A stretch of 19,797 nucleotides of DNA, taken from assembly GCA_003220855.1 (NCBI GenBank), contig QHTP01000019.1, positions 1 to 19,797 on the forward strand, written 5' to 3'. This stretch comes from Gemmatimonadota bacterium (GTDB taxonomy: Bacteria; Gemmatimonadota; Gemmatimonadetes; Gemmatimonadales; GWC2-71-9). This document shows, in pieces, positions 9,823 through 16,989 of this stretch (position 1 is the first letter of the stretch; the number at the start of each line of letters is the position of its first letter). The translations under genes were made by a program, and so were the position numbers. The notes below the pieces were generated by a model. The model searched no databases and had not been told where the DNA came from. It worked only from the letters and a program-made list of their open reading frames with translations.

Positions 9823-10839
9823 TCACCACGAGACCTGCCACGGCAGTCGGCCGTAGTAGCCGGCCGATTGCAGCACGTAGCGGTGCTCCCGCGTCGCCTC
9901 GCGCAGGATCTTGGGGGCGGTCCCCGGCATCATCACTTCCACGCCCTCGAGCAGCTGCAGCGACCAGTCGGTCAGCGCGCTGGAGAGCTCCTCCGGCTGG
10001 ACCACCGCGTCGGGGGTCTCGGCCCCGCGCGGCGCCGACAGCAGGGCGATCGCCTTGTGCGCGTCCAGGATCCCGGCGCTCACCTTCTGCGCGCGCCGCC
10101 GCGCCTCGCCGGGAAATTCCTTGTCCACCTCGTCAACGATGCGCCAGTACAGCTCGCGATACGTGTTGATCAGCGCGTTCGGCGCCTGCTGCGGCAGATC
10201 GGCGACGTAGGGGAACACCGCCGCGGTCAGCACGGGCACCTGCCCGTCGGCGCCGGCGTGGAACTGCCCTTCGAGAAATTTCGGAATGCCCGTCGTCTCC
10301 GGCTTGTCGCAGAAATACCCGCTCGCATAGCGTCCTTCGTCAAACCGCACGTACGACACGCGCGCGTTCGAGGTCAGCTCCAGAATGCCGCTGGTCTTGT
10401 CGCGGGCGAACGCCGCGAAGAACGCGCCCGGCTGCGACGGATCGACGTTCCGCATCTCGATCGGCGCGGCGCACGACTGGTACATCCAGGCGAGCTGCTC
10501 CATCGGCGCGGCGCAGTAGGCGAGCTCGCCCCGCTCCACCTCGGCGCGCATCCGCTTCAGCGCCTCGGTGATGGTCACCACCTGTCGGCCGCCGGTGTGG
10601 AGTGAGGCGGCGTTCACGGCCTCGCCCTTGCGGAAGAACAGCAGCAGGCACTCCTCCGGAAGGTACGCGGTGATGTAGCCGTCCACGCGGCCGTCCCGGT
10701 CGCGCTTGGCGAAGGCGAGCAGATTGTCGAGATGGATGAAGCCCAGGCGGGTGCGATGAATCAGCCGGTTCACCTGTGGGAACGTGAGGTCCGCGAGGCG
10801 AACCGGCGAGTTCATCAGGCGAGCGGTGCTCGCGCGCAT
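9823..10839 (-). CDS. Conserved hypothetical protein, possibly DUF4388-like
   Basis: A 338-aa protein that I do not recognise. No signal peptide or membrane segment is visible, so it is probably cytoplasmic. Two stretches have the 'strand, Gly, Phe, positive, Gly' look of DUF4388/PATAN-type domains: ECLLLFFRKGEAVNAASLHT (about 63-82) and TSGILELTSNARVSYVRFDE (about 148-167) followed by GRYASGYF. The later part is helical, with INTYRELYWRIVDEVDKEFP. DUF4388 relatives occur in two-component and gliding-related proteins; this assignment is tentative. The ATG at 10839 follows GGAGG at 10847-10843, only 3 nt away and within a short palindrome; an internal Met nine codons in (RLMNSPVRLADL) is the alternative start but has no Shine-Dalgarno. 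It lies 18 bp after trx and 1 bp before rsmI. Confidence 0.85.
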   Translation of the reverse strand: MRASTARLMNSPVRLADLTFPQVNRLIHRTRLGFIHLDNLLAFAKRDRDGRVDGYITAYLPEECLLLFFRKGEAVNAASLHTGGRQVVTITEALKRMRAEVERGELAYCAAPMEQLAWMYQSCAAPIEMRNVDPSQPGAFFAAFARDKTSGILELTSNARVSYVRFDEGRYASGYFCDKPETTGIPKFLEGQFHAGADGQVPVLTAAVFPYVADLPQQAPNALINTYRELYWRIVDEVDKEFPGEARRRAQKVSAGILDAHKAIALLSAPRGAETPDAVVQPEELSSALTDWSLQLLEGVEVMMPGTAPKILREATREHRYVLQSAGYYGRLPWQVSW

Positions 10840-10857
10840 GGCCCTCCGGGGAGGATG

Positions 10858-11190
10858 CTACGACAGGTGTTGCTGGATCTTCTGCTCGAATACCGGCTTC
10901 GGGTACGCCCCCACGAGCGTGTCCACGTGCCGCCCGTCCTTGAAGAATAGAATACTCGGAATCGAGCGCACGTTGAAGCGCATCGCCGTTTGCTGGTTGG
11001 CGTCCACATCCACCTTGGTCACCTTCAGCTTGCCGACATACTCGCCGGCGAGCTGGTCGAGGATCGGCGTGACCATGTGGCACGGCCCGCACCACGTCGC
11101 CCAAAAGTCGACGATGGCAAGCCCCTTGTGCTGCTCGACCTCCAGCCCGAAGGTGGCGTCGGTGACCGCCACGAGATGCTCCGCTGCCAT
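10858..11190 (-). CDS. trxA: Thioredoxin
   Basis: A 110-aa cytoplasmic dithiol-disulfide oxidoreductase. The active site FWATWCGPCHMV is at about 29-40 (C34, C37), and the cis-proline is in RSIPSILFFKDG (P78). The usual residue after WCGPC is Lys and the usual cis-Pro context is IPT; here they are His and IPS, both tolerated variants. The ATG at 11190 is chosen because GGAGGGAG and GGAGAGG lie just upstream (11208-11193) and the length is normal; a longer frame to 11274 would run into the divergent epimerase gene. It is the first gene of the leftward unit. Stop is TAG. Confidence 0.95.
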   Translation of the reverse strand: MAAEHLVAVTDATFGLEVEQHKGLAIVDFWATWCGPCHMVTPILDQLAGEYVGKLKVTKVDVDANQQTAMRFNVRSIPSILFFKDGRHVDTLVGAYPKPVFEQKIQQHLS

Positions 11191-11236
11191 GACCTCTCCA
11201 CTCCCTCCGGTGCAATCGTTATGTTGACGGGCACAC
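11191..11236. promoter_or_regulatory. 46-bp divergent spacer, presumed promoter region for the leftward operon and the epimerase
   Basis: The spacer separates the divergent trx and epimerase starts, so initiation in both directions is expected here or within the 5' coding ends. The only clear element is the Shine-Dalgarno-like GGAGGGAG/GGAGAGG serving trx (11208-11193). TATGTT at 11220-11225 is a weak minus-10-like sequence for the plus strand and CATAAC on the minus strand is a similar one. No convincing minus-35 partner is seen for either, and the epimerase lacks a strong Shine-Dalgarno. Confidence 0.3.
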
Positions 11237-11635
11237 ATGACCGCGTCCCGCGTCCGTGTCGCCCACGTCGGCATTGCCGTCCCGTCGATCGACGCCGCCC
11301 TGCCCTTCTACCGCGACGTGCTCGGCCTCGAGCCGGGGCGCCCCGAAACGGCCGACGGCGCCACCATCGTGCCCCTGGCGCTGGGCGACGTCCAGGTGGA
11401 GCTGCTCGAGCCGCGCGACCCCGACGGCCCGGTCGCGCGATTCCTCGCCAAACGCGGCCCCGGCATCCATCACGTGTGCTACCGTGTGCCGGACCTGGAC
11501 CGCGCACTCGAACGCTGTCGCGCCGCGGGGTATCATCTCATCGACGAGCTCCCGCGGCGCGGCAGCGGCGGCCGGCGCATCGCCTTCGTGCACCCCAAAG
11601 CAACAGCGGGCGTCTTGCTCGAGCTCACCGAATAG
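11237..11635 (+). CDS. mce: Methylmalonyl-CoA epimerase (VOC family)
   Basis: A 132-aa single-domain VOC-fold protein that would interconvert (R)- and (S)-methylmalonyl-CoA in propionate and branched-chain amino-acid metabolism. Two beta-alpha-beta-beta-beta modules are visible: VAHVGIAVPSIDAALPFYRD (about 8-27) and GPGIHHVCYRVPDLDRALER (about 74-93). Candidate metal ligands are H10, Q53 or E55, H78/H79 and E129 in LLELTE, the positions expected for this family. Length fits the usual 130-150 aa. It is a lone plus-strand gene between two minus-strand genes, with no mutase gene in the window. A glyoxalase-like VOC enzyme is the alternative, but GIHHVCYRV and the C-terminal FVHPKATAGVLLELTE favour the epimerase. 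Confidence 0.9.
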   Translation: MTASRVRVAHVGIAVPSIDAALPFYRDVLGLEPGRPETADGATIVPLALGDVQVELLEPRDPDGPVARFLAKRGPGIHHVCYRVPDLDRALERCRAAGYHLIDELPRRGSGGRRIAFVHPKATAGVLLELTE

Positions 11636-11671
11636 CTCAACACTCGAACGCCTCGCGCGGTTCCACCGACC

Positions 11672-12118
11672 TCAGCGCTTGCACGGCTCGGAGGGATTGC
11701 CGACCGCCGCGAGGTCCGTGCCGACGACGAGCCAGCGACCGTCCTTCGCATGCGCGAGCTCGATCGGGACGACCACGGTGCACGAGGTCGCCCGTTGCAG
11801 CTCGACCCGGAACATGCGCCGATCGGCCTTGTTCGTCACGGGGAGCGGGCCTTCGATCACGCGATAGCCGACGTGGTTCAGATAGATCTGGAGCACCGTG
11901 AGGCGCTGCCTCAGCTCGTCGCTCTTCATCCATCCGGAAGCGAGACCACGCTCCGTGCCCCACAGCGCCATCATGTGCTCGAGGTCGTTCGCCTTGACGG
12001 CGGACAGGAACTGCGCCAGAGATTCTGGCAGCGTTTGCGGCGCGGGCGCCTGCGACCCGCTCCCGCCCCCGCACGCGAGGGCGCACAGCGCGACGAGCAC
12101 GAGCAGTCGTGGCCTCAC
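11672..12118 (-). CDS. Small lipoprotein of unknown function
   Basis: A 148-aa protein with a lipoprotein leader, VRPRLLVLVALCALAC followed by GGGSGS, giving lipidation at about Cys16. The mature part is helical then beta: LPESLAQFLSAVKANDLEHM (a helix seen in SnoaL/NTF2-like or DUF4878-like folds), MALWGTERGLASGWMKSDEL, then a strand-rich part ending VVVPIELAHAKDGRWLVVGT. An NTF2-like fold is a guess. The GTG at 12118 is chosen because it immediately precedes the leader; the frame continues open upstream only as antisense to pdxJ. It diverges from pdxJ and converges on the epimerase gene. Confidence 0.85.
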   Translation of the reverse strand: MRPRLLVLVALCALACGGGSGSQAPAPQTLPESLAQFLSAVKANDLEHMMALWGTERGLASGWMKSDELRQRLTVLQIYLNHVGYRVIEGPLPVTNKADRRMFRVELQRATSCTVVVPIELAHAKDGRWLVVGTDLAAVGNPSEPCKR

Positions 12119-12163
12119 GAACGCGTCCTCGAGTGGGTCGGAGTGACCCGAAGGTAAGACGGC

Positions 12164-12883
12164 ATGCGGCTCTACGTCAACATTGATCATGTCGCGACGT
12201 TGCGCGAAGCGCGCAAGACCGACGAGCCCGACCCGGTGCGGGCCGCGGCGGCCGCGGAGCGCGCCGGCGCCGACGGCATCACCGTGCACCTGCGCGAGGA
12301 CCGGCGTCACATTCAGGACGCCGACGTGCGCGCGCTCACGGCGTCGGTGGGCACCGTCCTGAACCTCGAGCTCGGGGCGGCGCCCGAGATCGTGCGCATC
12401 GCCGCGCGCATCAGACCGTTCCAGGCGACGCTCGTCCCCGAGCGGCGCCGGGAGATCACCACCGAGGGCGGGCTCGCACTGCGCCGGGGCGACGCCCGCG
12501 TCGCGGCCGCGGTGCGCCGGCTCGCGCACGCGGGCATCCGCGTGAGCCTGTTCATCGACCCCGACCGCGCCACGATCGACCGTGCCGCAGAGCTCCAGGT
12601 CCCCGCGATCGAGCTGCACACCGGCCGCTACGCCCGCACCTGGCGCACGAGCGACGCCGCGCTGCGGGCGCTGGCGCGCGCGGCGGCCCACGCGCGCGCC
12701 CGTGGCCTCGCGGTCCACGCCGGGCACGGCCTGACCTACGAGAACGTGCAACCCGTCGCCGCCATCGCCGACATCGAGGAGCTCAACATCGGGCACTCGA
12801 TCGTGAGCAATGCGGTATTCTGGGGAATGGAAGAGGCGGTGCGCCGCATGCGGCAGTTGGTCGACGAGGCCCGAAAAGCTTAG
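12164..12883 (+). CDS. pdxJ: Pyridoxine 5'-phosphate synthase PdxJ
   Basis: A 239-aa cytoplasmic TIM-barrel enzyme that condenses 1-deoxyxylulose 5-phosphate with 3-amino-2-oxopropyl phosphate to make pyridoxine 5'-phosphate (DXP-dependent vitamin B6 route). Signature motifs are VNIDHVATLREAR (5-17), DGITVHLREDRRHIQD (37-52), LNLELG with the conserved Glu69, IELHTGRYA (149-157), VHAGHGLTYENV (184-195) and ELNIGHSIVSNA (206-217). Length is normal. GAAGGT lies about 8 nt before the ATG. It heads the rightward group and is followed after 12 bp by the Hpt-like gene. Confidence 0.97.
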   Translation: MRLYVNIDHVATLREARKTDEPDPVRAAAAAERAGADGITVHLREDRRHIQDADVRALTASVGTVLNLELGAAPEIVRIAARIRPFQATLVPERRREITTEGGLALRRGDARVAAAVRRLAHAGIRVSLFIDPDRATIDRAAELQVPAIELHTGRYARTWRTSDAALRALARAAAHARARGLAVHAGHGLTYENVQPVAAIADIEELNIGHSIVSNAVFWGMEEAVRRMRQLVDEARKA

Positions 12884-12895
12884 CTTGGTAGCGCG

Positions 12896-14545
12896 ATGAC
12901 TGGACCTCCCAAACCGCTCGGCATGTCCGACTTCTTCGCCCTCGAGGCGGGGGAGTATCTCGAGCGGCTCGATGCGCTGCTCGCCGTGGGCGACAGCCCC
13001 GGCGCCGACGAGCTGGTGCGACTCGCCCGCGCGCTGCGCGGCAGCGCGCTGATGGCCAACCAGCACGCCATCGCCCGTACCGCGGCCGCGCTCGAAGCCC
13101 TGGCGCGGGCGGTACGCGAGGGGCGGCGGGCCTGGGATCCGCAGACCAAGCAGCTGGCCGTGCGCGGTGTGGACGACCTGAAGATCTTCGTGCGCCGGGC
13201 GCCGACCTGGAGCGACGCCGACACGGCGAAGGCGGAGGCGCTCTCCCAGGAGCTCGAGCAGCTCGCCGGGCGGCCCTCGGCGCAGGTGCGGGCCGCGGAA
13301 GCGCTGGGACTGGACGCCGGTGCCCGGGCGTTCGTGGCCCGGGAAGGGGCCGCGATCGCGAGCGCCCTCGACCGGGCCGCCCAGGCGCTGCGGGCCAATC
13401 CGCTGGCGCACGACCCGCTACAGCACGTGCTGCGGGCGCTGCAGCCGCTGCGCGGCCTCGCGGCCATGAACGACCTGCCCCCGCTCCCCGACCTGCTCGA
13501 GGGAATCGAGCGCGCCATCGCCGAGCTGTCGCGCGCCGGCATCGACCCGCCCGCCAACGTGGGCGAGCTGTTTCAGGCCGGGGCCACGGCGATCGCCCGC
13601 GCGGCCCGCGAGGTCGCCGAGCGCGGCCGCCCCGACCCCGAAGGGCCGGACTTCCGCCAGTTCGCCGCGCAGCTCGTCCGGTTCCTGCAGAGCGAGCCCG
13701 ACGTCGTGTCGATCGGCACGCTCTACTACGGCGACTCTGGCCCGCACATCGTGTCGCGCGGCATTCCGGCCGCCCGCCCCTCGACCCTGGGCCGGCTCGA
13801 GCTCGTGAGCCACGGCGACCACCTGCGCCAGGCGGCCGACTCGCTGGAGCGGGCGCCGTCGGCCACGCAGCGCGAGCTGCGCGCCCACACGCTCGGCACC
13901 ACGTTCCGCGCGCTCGCGAACGCCGGGGGCGGGGTGCTCGCCGACCGCGTAGCGCAGTTCGCGATCGCCGCGCGCGAGGCCGTCGCGTCCGGCGTAGCGG
14001 TGACGAGTCCGGCCGCCGTCGCCGCCGAGCTGCGCCGGGCCGGCGACGTGCTGGCGCGCTCGGCCGGCGGCGACGAAGAGGCGCTCGCGGCCGAGCTCGA
14101 TGCCGTGACGGCCGCGATTCGCGCCGTGCAGCCCGGCGCTCCGCCGCCCGCGCCGCGTCCCATGCCTCCCTCCGCACCGCCGCCCAGGCCGGCGCCGCCC
14201 GCCGATGCGCCCGTGCCGGAGACGGCCGACCTCGTCGGCTCCTGGACCGCCTATCAGCGACTGGCGGGCGGCGGGATCGGCGCCGCGTCGCTGGACGAGC
14301 TGCTCGCCGGCGGTCCACGCGCCGCCGCGCCGGTCCCCCCGTCCCCCCCGTCCCCCTTGGCCGAGCCGGCGGTCGTCGACGTCGGCAGCCTGCTGTACCG
14401 CGGAGACCGCGCGCTCGCGCGCGCCCAGGAGCTGCGCGCCGCGGCGAAACAGGCGAGCGGCGACTCCCTCCGCGCCTTCGTCGAAGAAGTCTGCGACCTC
14501 GTTGCCCTCGCCCTCGAGCCCGGTCCCGGTTCGACTAGGTCGTAA
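12896..14545 (+). CDS. Three-repeat Hpt-like (degenerate histidine phosphotransfer) protein
   Basis: A 549-aa, mostly helical, soluble-looking protein. Three segments resemble Hpt four-helix bundles around the xHxLKGxA helix: VRLARALRGSALMANQHA (Arg45 where the phospho-His would be), LRALQPLRGLAAMNDLPPLP (Gln183 there) and LRAHTLGTTFRALANAGGG (His331, but with the LKG motif one residue short). Spacing of 138 and 148 residues suggests internal repetition. A Pro/Ala linker follows at about 420-440, another at about 480-490 (PVPPSPPSP, from a short C-rich microsatellite near 14332-14356), then a final helix pair. Relatives by design would be the N-terminal arrays of ChpA/PilL or FimL; no kinase or receiver domain is present. 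Function is unknown, and a signalling scaffold is inference. Confidence 0.82.
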   Translation: MTGPPKPLGMSDFFALEAGEYLERLDALLAVGDSPGADELVRLARALRGSALMANQHAIARTAAALEALARAVREGRRAWDPQTKQLAVRGVDDLKIFVRRAPTWSDADTAKAEALSQELEQLAGRPSAQVRAAEALGLDAGARAFVAREGAAIASALDRAAQALRANPLAHDPLQHVLRALQPLRGLAAMNDLPPLPDLLEGIERAIAELSRAGIDPPANVGELFQAGATAIARAAREVAERGRPDPEGPDFRQFAAQLVRFLQSEPDVVSIGTLYYGDSGPHIVSRGIPAARPSTLGRLELVSHGDHLRQAADSLERAPSATQRELRAHTLGTTFRALANAGGGVLADRVAQFAIAAREAVASGVAVTSPAAVAAELRRAGDVLARSAGGDEEALAAELDAVTAAIRAVQPGAPPPAPRPMPPSAPPPRPAPPADAPVPETADLVGSWTAYQRLAGGGIGAASLDELLAGGPRAAAPVPPSPPSPLAEPAVVDVGSLLYRGDRALARAQELRAAAKQASGDSLRAFVEEVCDLVALALEPGPGSTRS

Positions 14546-15569
14546 CCGCGCCTCCGCCTCGCGGTGGGCGTGGGTCGTGGGGCTCGGGATCACGCTCGGG
14601 CTCCTGGCGTGGGCACTGCACGGCGTCAGTGCCCGCGATCTGGTGGACGGTGTGCGGCGGGCAAATCGCGGGCTCATGCTGGCGACCGTCGCGCTCGCGA
14701 CCCTCACGTTCCCGATCCGCACGCTCCGCTGGCGGCTCATCCTGCGCGACGTGGGCGGCGGCGCCTATCCGCTCCGCGCGCTATGGCACGCCACCGCCAT
14801 CGGCTTCATGGCGAACAATCTGCTCCCGGTGCGCGCCGGCGAGTTCGCCCGGGCGTACGTGGCGTCGCGGCAGCTGCCGGTGCGCTTCTCGACGGCCCTC
14901 GCGTCGGTGGGCGTGGAGCGAGTGTTCGACGGGTTGATGCTCGTGAGCCTGATGGCCGTCGCGATCGGCTCCTCCGCGTTCCCCCACCAGGCCGACATCG
15001 GCCGGACGTCGGTGTCCGCGATCACCACCACCGCCGCCGCCTTCTTCGGAGTCGTGCTGGTGGTGGCGGTGCTGGTGGTGCACCGGCCCGCACCCTGGCT
15101 CGCGCTGCTCGGTCGCGCGACCCACGCGCTGTTGTCCGCGCGCGTCGCGGATCGGGTCATGCGGATCGCCGATGGGCTGGTGGCGGGCCTCGAGGTGCTC
15201 AAGAGCCCGGGCCGTTTCCTGGCGGTCGTGCTCTGGTCGGTGGTGCTCTGGCTGGTGAACGCCGCGGCCTTCGCCGTGTGCTTCCGGGCGTTCGGGCTGC
15301 CCGTGCCCGCCGTGGGCGCGTTCCTGCTGCAGGGGATCATCGGTTTCGGCGTGGCGCTGCCGAGCTCGCCCGGGTTCGTCGGCGTGTTCGAGGCGGCGAC
15401 GCGGGCGACCCTCGCCCTGTTCGGCATCGACGCGACGCGCGCAGTGAGCTACGCGGTGGCCTATCACGTGAGCACGTTCCTGCCGGTCACGTTGCTGGGG
15501 CTGTACTCGCTGTCGCGGCTGCGGTTGCGTCTCGGGGAGCTGCGCACGGCGGCGGCGACGGAGGGTTGA
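14502..15569 (+). CDS. YbhN/UPF0104-type lysylphosphatidylglycerol synthase transmembrane-domain protein
   Basis: An integral membrane protein of about 330-355 aa. Hydrophobic segments include WVVGLGITLGLLAWALHGV, LMLATVALATLTF, GVVLVVAVLVVH, AVVLWSVVLWLVNAAAFAV and LLQGIIGFGVALPSSPGFVG. Family hallmarks are ATAIGFMANNLLPVRAGEFA, a VGVERVFDGLML segment and the PSSPGFVGVFE loop near the C terminus. The family includes the flippase half of MprF and stand-alone putative lipid transporters; the soluble aminoacyl-transferase half is absent. The start is uncertain: TTG at 14502 overlaps the Hpt-like gene but includes a positively charged segment (RLGRNR) before the first helix, while GTG at 14577 begins inside it. 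Neither has a good Shine-Dalgarno. Confidence 0.9.
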   Translation: MPSPSSPVPVRLGRNRASASRWAWVVGLGITLGLLAWALHGVSARDLVDGVRRANRGLMLATVALATLTFPIRTLRWRLILRDVGGGAYPLRALWHATAIGFMANNLLPVRAGEFARAYVASRQLPVRFSTALASVGVERVFDGLMLVSLMAVAIGSSAFPHQADIGRTSVSAITTTAAAFFGVVLVVAVLVVHRPAPWLALLGRATHALLSARVADRVMRIADGLVAGLEVLKSPGRFLAVVLWSVVLWLVNAAAFAVCFRAFGLPVPAVGAFLLQGIIGFGVALPSSPGFVGVFEAATRATLALFGIDATRAVSYAVAYHVSTFLPVTLLGLYSLSRLRLRLGELRTAAATEG

Positions 15570-15572
15570 GCC

Positions 15573-16478
15573 GTGGCGTCCCCGCCAGGCCGGGTGCGCA
15601 TCTCGGCGCACGCGAAGCTCAACCTCTTCCTCCGCATCCTCGCGCGAGAATCGGGGGGCTACCACCAGATCGAGACGGCGTTCGCGCTGCTCGAGCTCGC
15701 CGACGAGCTGACCGTGTCGCGCACCCCGGCGGGCGGGGGCGTCGCGCTCACGGTGCACGGGCCCGCCCTCGGCCCGGCCGACGACAACCTGGCGGTCCGG
15801 GCGGCGCGCGCCGTGCTCGACGCGACGGGTCACACGTTCGGCGTGGCGCTCGAGCTCACCAAGCGCATCCCCGTCCGGGCCGGCCTGGGCGGCGGCTCGA
15901 GCGACGCCGCCGCAACGCTGCACGCCGTGAACGCGCTGGCGGGCGACGCCGTGCCCCGCCCCGAGCTCCTCCACTGTGCGGCGCGGCTGGGTGCCGACGT
16001 GGCGTTCTGCGCGAGCGGCGCGCCCGCGGCGGTGGCGTGGGGTCGCGGCGAGCGGCTGTTCCGGCTCACGCCGCCCCCCGCCGCCCCGGTCCTGCTCGCG
16101 GTGCCACCGGTGGGCGTCGCCACGCCGGACGCCTACCGCTGGTGGGACCAGCTGCACCCGGAGCCGCCCGTGCACGGCCCGGTCGTCCTCGCCGGCGACG
16201 CATTCACGACCTGGGGCAGCGTCGGGCGGCTGGGCGGGAACGACTTCGAAATCCCGGTCTTCGGCAAGCATCCTCCGCTGCGGGCCCTGTTCGAGCGGCT
16301 CGCCGCCACGCATCCCTACTGGGTGCGGCTGTGCGGCTCCGGCAGCGCCGTCGCCGCCGTATACGCGAGCGAGCGGTTGCGTGACGATGCGCGGATGCAG
16401 CTGGGCGAGAAACACCAGCAGCTGATCGGCACCACCACCCGGGCCGTGCCGGCGGCTGGGCCGGAGCCCCTTCCCTAG
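15573..16478 (+). CDS. ispE: 4-diphosphocytidyl-2-C-methyl-D-erythritol kinase IspE
   Basis: A 301-aa GHMP-family kinase that phosphorylates CDP-methylerythritol at the 2-hydroxyl in the MEP isoprenoid pathway. Motif 1 is AHAKLNLFLRIL (12-23), followed by GGYHQIETAFALLELAD. The ATP-binding motif is RAGLGGGSSDAAATLHAVN (102-120), then LGADVAFCASG (139-149, catalytic-region Asp142) and the C-terminal GSGSAVAAVYAS. Length is typical. The GTG at 15573 has GGAGGG about 7 nt upstream, spanning the stop of the membrane-protein gene 3 nt before. A T-rich possible terminator overlaps its 3' end. Confidence 0.96.
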   Translation: MASPPGRVRISAHAKLNLFLRILARESGGYHQIETAFALLELADELTVSRTPAGGGVALTVHGPALGPADDNLAVRAARAVLDATGHTFGVALELTKRIPVRAGLGGGSSDAAATLHAVNALAGDAVPRPELLHCAARLGADVAFCASGAPAAVAWGRGERLFRLTPPPAAPVLLAVPPVGVATPDAYRWWDQLHPEPPVHGPVVLAGDAFTTWGSVGRLGGNDFEIPVFGKHPPLRALFERLAATHPYWVRLCGSGSAVAAVYASERLRDDARMQLGEKHQQLIGTTTRAVPAAGPEPLP

Positions 16479-16500
16479 GCGGCGGCAGGGCGGCTTTTTT
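16465..16500 (+). terminator. Possible Rho-independent terminator after ispE
   Basis: AGCC (16465-16468) and CCCT (16473-16476) can pair with AGGG (16487-16490) and GGCT (16492-16495), leaving an asymmetric internal loop, followed by a six-T run at 16495-16500. The stem is imperfect and overlaps the ispE stop codon. The T-run is unusual in DNA this rich in GC, which is the main support. Confidence 0.4.
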
Positions 16501-16508
16501 CAAGGGTC

Positions 16509-16515
16509 GGAGGGG
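16509..16515 (+). promoter_or_regulatory. Strong Shine-Dalgarno of the EF-Tu domain-2-like gene
   Basis: GGAGGGG sits 6 nt before the ATG at 16522, one of the best ribosome-binding sites in the window. It fixes the start and suggests high expression of this two-gene unit. Confidence 0.7.
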
Positions 16516-16521
16516 GGCCGA

Positions 16522-16779
16522 ATGCCGGAGCAACTCGTCGGAACGGTGGTGCACTATTTCAAGGGACCGGGCGTCGCCGTCGTGCGCGTGACCGAGGGCG
16601 CCCTGGCGGTGGGCGACCGCATCCGGTTCCACGGACATACCACGGATTTCACGGCGTCGATCGTCTCGATGGAAGTGAATCACCAGAAAGTTCCGCAGGC
16701 CAACGTCGGCGACGAGGTCGCGATCCAAGTGACCGAACGCACGCGGCAGCACGATCAAGTCTTCAAGGTGACTCCATGA
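16522..16779 (+). CDS. EF-Tu domain-2-like small translation-factor-like protein
   Basis: An 85-aa single beta-barrel protein. VGTVVHYFKGPGVAVVRV (6-23), ALAVGDRIRFHGHTTDFTAS (27-46) and VGDEVAIQVTERTR (62-75) match the domain-2 barrel of EF-Tu-like GTPases and the small stand-alone family usually named 'translation elongation factor-like protein', in which the GHTTDF segment is strongly conserved. No G domain is present, so it cannot be a translational GTPase by itself. The role of these mini-proteins is unknown. Its TGA overlaps the ATG of the DUF6494 gene (ATGA), implying coupling. Confidence 0.9.
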   Translation: MPEQLVGTVVHYFKGPGVAVVRVTEGALAVGDRIRFHGHTTDFTASIVSMEVNHQKVPQANVGDEVAIQVTERTRQHDQVFKVTP

Positions 16780-16982
16780 ACGACGAGGCGTTCAATCTTT
16801 CCGTCCGCAAGTTCCTGAAGCACTTCGGCGTCGACGCGCAGCGCGAGATCGAGAAGAGCGTCGACGCGGCCGTGCGCTCGGGCAAGCTCAAGGGTACGGA
16901 GACCCTGAAAGCGCGCGCCCGGCTCGAGATCCAGGGGTTGCCGCTGAATCTGGTGATCGAGCACGACATCACGCTGGCGTAG
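16776..16982 (+). CDS. DUF6494 family small protein
   Basis: A 68-aa protein with NLSVRKFLKHFGVDAQREIE (7-26), then KLKGTETLKARARLEI and a final LNLVIEHDITLA. This matches the small DUF6494 family as I recall it (conserved MN..FN.S.RKFLK start, SGKLKG centre, acidic C terminus). No function is known. Its start overlaps the preceding stop, so it is almost certainly co-translated with the EF-Tu domain-2-like protein. It ends 7 bp before the DUF922 gene. Confidence 0.9.
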   Translation: MNDEAFNLSVRKFLKHFGVDAQREIEKSVDAAVRSGKLKGTETLKARARLEIQGLPLNLVIEHDITLA

Positions 16983-16989
16983 CGCGGTC

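Noticed and set aside
12119..13411. N-terminal extension of the small lipoprotein frame to 579 codons
   Set aside because: The extra part is antisense to pdxJ and the Hpt-like gene, and a perfect lipoprotein leader begins at the GTG at 12118.
14332..14356. C-rich microsatellite of GTCCCCCC-like units
   Set aside because: It simply encodes a Pro/Ser linker of the Hpt-like protein, lacks an inverted arm and does not share the design of the other two repeats.
14564..16384. 606-codon open frame on the plus strand
   Set aside because: It overlaps the YbhN-like gene and ispE in another frame and is almost only Arg/Ala/Gly/Pro; the overlapped frames carry clear family motifs.
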